Shown piece after piece: positions 5,581-6,743 of a DNA stretch of 6,743 nt. A program made the position numbers and the translations under genes. The stretch's first letter is position 1. Every line of letters starts with the position of its first letter. The notes under the pieces were generated by a model, which searched no databases, was not told the origin of the DNA, and saw only the letters and a program-made list of their open reading frames with translations. The DNA comes from Actinomycetota bacterium (GTDB lineage Bacteria; Actinomycetota; Humimicrobiia; Humimicrobiales; Humimicrobiaceae): contig JAMDDL010000069.1 of the NCBI GenBank assembly GCA_023488645.1, positions 1 through 6,743 of the forward strand. The letters run 5' to 3'.

Positions 5581-6743
5581 ATGAAAAAGTTATTATTATA
5601 TTGTTTTATTATGGGGATTATGATTTCCATGATTGCTACTTTTTCACTGATCGGTTGTAAAGCAAAAACCACAGAGACAACTGCAGCAGCTGAAACAACT
5701 GTAGCAGCAGAGACAACAGCAACAACTGCAGCGGCTGAAGAGATTAAGGTTACAGAGAAAGTTTCAATTACACTATGGTGTATGGCGTTTGATCCACATG
5801 TAAATGGCTATAATAATGTAATATCAGGTTTCCAGAAAAAATATCCAAACATCACTGTAGTTTTGGAACCCCAGCCAGGACAGGCTGAACTTACTGCTAA
5901 GATGCGTTCTTCTTTGGTTTCAGGAAAGGGAGCTGATATATTTACAACTCCAGGAACAACAATAACTGAATGGGTCATTCCAGGTAATCTCCAGCCACTT
6001 TCTCCAGGAGTTGTAACAACAGAGTTTGTGAAAAAAGAAATGCTTCCTGAAAACTATATTCAATGTCATATTGATGAACAAATTTGGGCAATTGGAATCC
6101 CAGATCCTCCTGGAGATTCTGGATTTATTGTAAATGTAGATGATATTAAAGCAGCAGGGTTAGAATTACCCAAAAAATTTGACAGCATTAATCAGCTTAT
6201 GGACTATGCTAAGAAGCTTTCCAAGTATGATGCAGATGGTAAATTAGTTCATGGTGGCCTAAGCTTTCAAGAATCAAATGACCCAATGTTTTTTTATAGC
6301 TACATTGTAGATGCAGGCGGGAAGTTTTGGGACAATGAAACCCAGAAATTTACTCTACAGACTCCTGAAACTAAAAAAGTAATGAACTTCTTCCATGACT
6401 TATTCGATACTTATAAAGTAGATAGTGTGGAACTTCCTGACTCTATGAGTGCTCTTACCCAAGGATTAACGTCAATGGCTTTTATGTGGCCGGAATTCTT
6501 GCCTTTTGCCAAAACTGCTTATCCAGATCTTAATTTTGGTTTTATTGGTAAACCAGCATTTGTAGAGGGAAAATTGCCAGTTATGAGTCATACAGATACA
6601 TGGAATGCAGTTATGCCAAAATACGTTGAGGGTATTAAGAAAGATGCAGCATTTTTATTCCTAAAATATCTTGCCTCTGAAGAAGGACAGCTACTGTTCC
6701 TAGATGCTAATCCTGGACTTTCTCCTTTAAAAAGTCTTGTATT
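5581..6743 (+). CDS. Sugar ABC transporter solute-binding lipoprotein (3' end missing)
   Basis: The frame is open from the ATG at 5581 to the window edge, giving 387 codons with no stop; family members usually run about 420-450 residues, so some tens of residues are missing. It belongs to the extracellular solute-binding protein family 1 that feeds carbohydrate ABC importers. Residues 1-25 are a lipoprotein signal (Lys-Lys, hydrophobic core, LIGC lipobox), so Cys26 would be lipidated and the protein held outside the membrane. Residues 28-54 are a Thr/Ala/Glu-rich flexible linker. The mature domain opens with VSITLWCMAFDP, then GFQKKYPNITV, and later shows ADIFTTPG and a C-terminal FLKYLASEEGQ stretch, all standard family landmarks. 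The ribosome site AGAAAGGA (5567-5574) is well placed. It follows the UroD/LacI cluster after a 268-bp structured leader, so its sugar is probably the substrate of the upstream enzymes. Permease genes should lie just outside the window. Ligand unknown. Confidence 0.92.
   Translation, partial: MKKLLLYCFIMGIMISMIATFSLIGCKAKTTETTAAAETTVAAETTATTAAAEEIKVTEKVSITLWCMAFDPHVNGYNNVISGFQKKYPNITVVLEPQPGQAELTAKMRSSLVSGKGADIFTTPGTTITEWVIPGNLQPLSPGVVTTEFVKKEMLPENYIQCHIDEQIWAIGIPDPPGDSGFIVNVDDIKAAGLELPKKFDSINQLMDYAKKLSKYDADGKLVHGGLSFQESNDPMFFYSYIVDAGGKFWDNETQKFTLQTPETKKVMNFFHDLFDTYKVDSVELPDSMSALTQGLTSMAFMWPEFLPFAKTAYPDLNFGFIGKPAFVEGKLPVMSHTDTWNAVMPKYVEGIKKDAAFLFLKYLASEEGQLLFLDANPGLSPLKSLV
5674..5736 (+). repeat. 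Degenerate 18-bp repeats coding the lipoprotein linker
   Basis: Three in-frame units beginning with a Glu-Thr-Thr codon set (5674-5691, 5692-5709 and an expanded 5710-5736) encode ETTAAA, ETTVAA and ETTATTAAA. The linker tethers the binding domain to the lipidated Cys26. Such tracts change length easily by slippage. Confidence 0.6.

Noticed and set aside
1..6743. CRISPR array, tRNA or rRNA
   Set aside because: No regularly spaced direct repeats and no cloverleaf or rRNA-like segments were seen on either strand.

Overview
This AT-rich bacterial window carries the start of a carbohydrate-type catabolic locus. All large genes read on the + strand: a corrinoid-methyltransferase-like UroD-family protein, a phosphomannose-isomerase-like bicupin, a LacI/GalR repressor, a second UroD-family protein, and a sugar-type ABC solute-binding lipoprotein cut off by the right edge. 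A small DUF2283 gene reads the other way at the left edge. The low G+C (about 20-45% in hand-counted blocks), purine-rich Shine-Dalgarno sites, TAA stops, a lipobox lipoprotein with a Thr/Ala/Glu linker and the LacI/ABC logic suggest a low-G+C anaerobic bacterium (Firmicutes-like, Atribacterota-like or a similar subsurface lineage). The taxon is inferred from style only, with no marker gene.

Layout: 71-286 (-) is DUF2283. Bases 299-706 hold no gene but are structured: a probable promoter for DUF2283, a 14-bp near-perfect terminal inverted repeat flanked by TA (a possible small MITE, 410-522), a sigma-70-like promoter (548-576), and just after its predicted start site a cre/LacI-type operator (592-605) overlapping a perfect 13-bp palindrome (586-598). 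From 707 to 5312 four genes lie 30-57 bp apart and look like one transcription unit. A 268-bp gap (5313-5580) before the solute-binding protein holds two identical 12-bp near-perfect Shine-Dalgarno sequences with no proper gene behind them and a 10-bp inverted repeat. This looks like a leader controlling mRNA stability or translation.

Working model (inference): the binding protein captures a sugar-like ligand, the LacI protein senses a derivative and represses from 592-605, and the bicupin isomerises a sugar or sugar phosphate. The two UroD-family proteins would do methyl-transfer chemistry, possibly on an O-methylated sugar or glycoside. The proteins carry the metal-site residues such a model needs, but no corrinoid protein or partner methyltransferase is visible, so the reaction remains unknown. 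The most unusual points are the pairing of two divergent UroD-like proteins with sugar-uptake genes, the Cys-to-His change at the third zinc-ligand position of the second one, the base-composition step inside the bicupin gene, and the orphan Shine-Dalgarno repeats.
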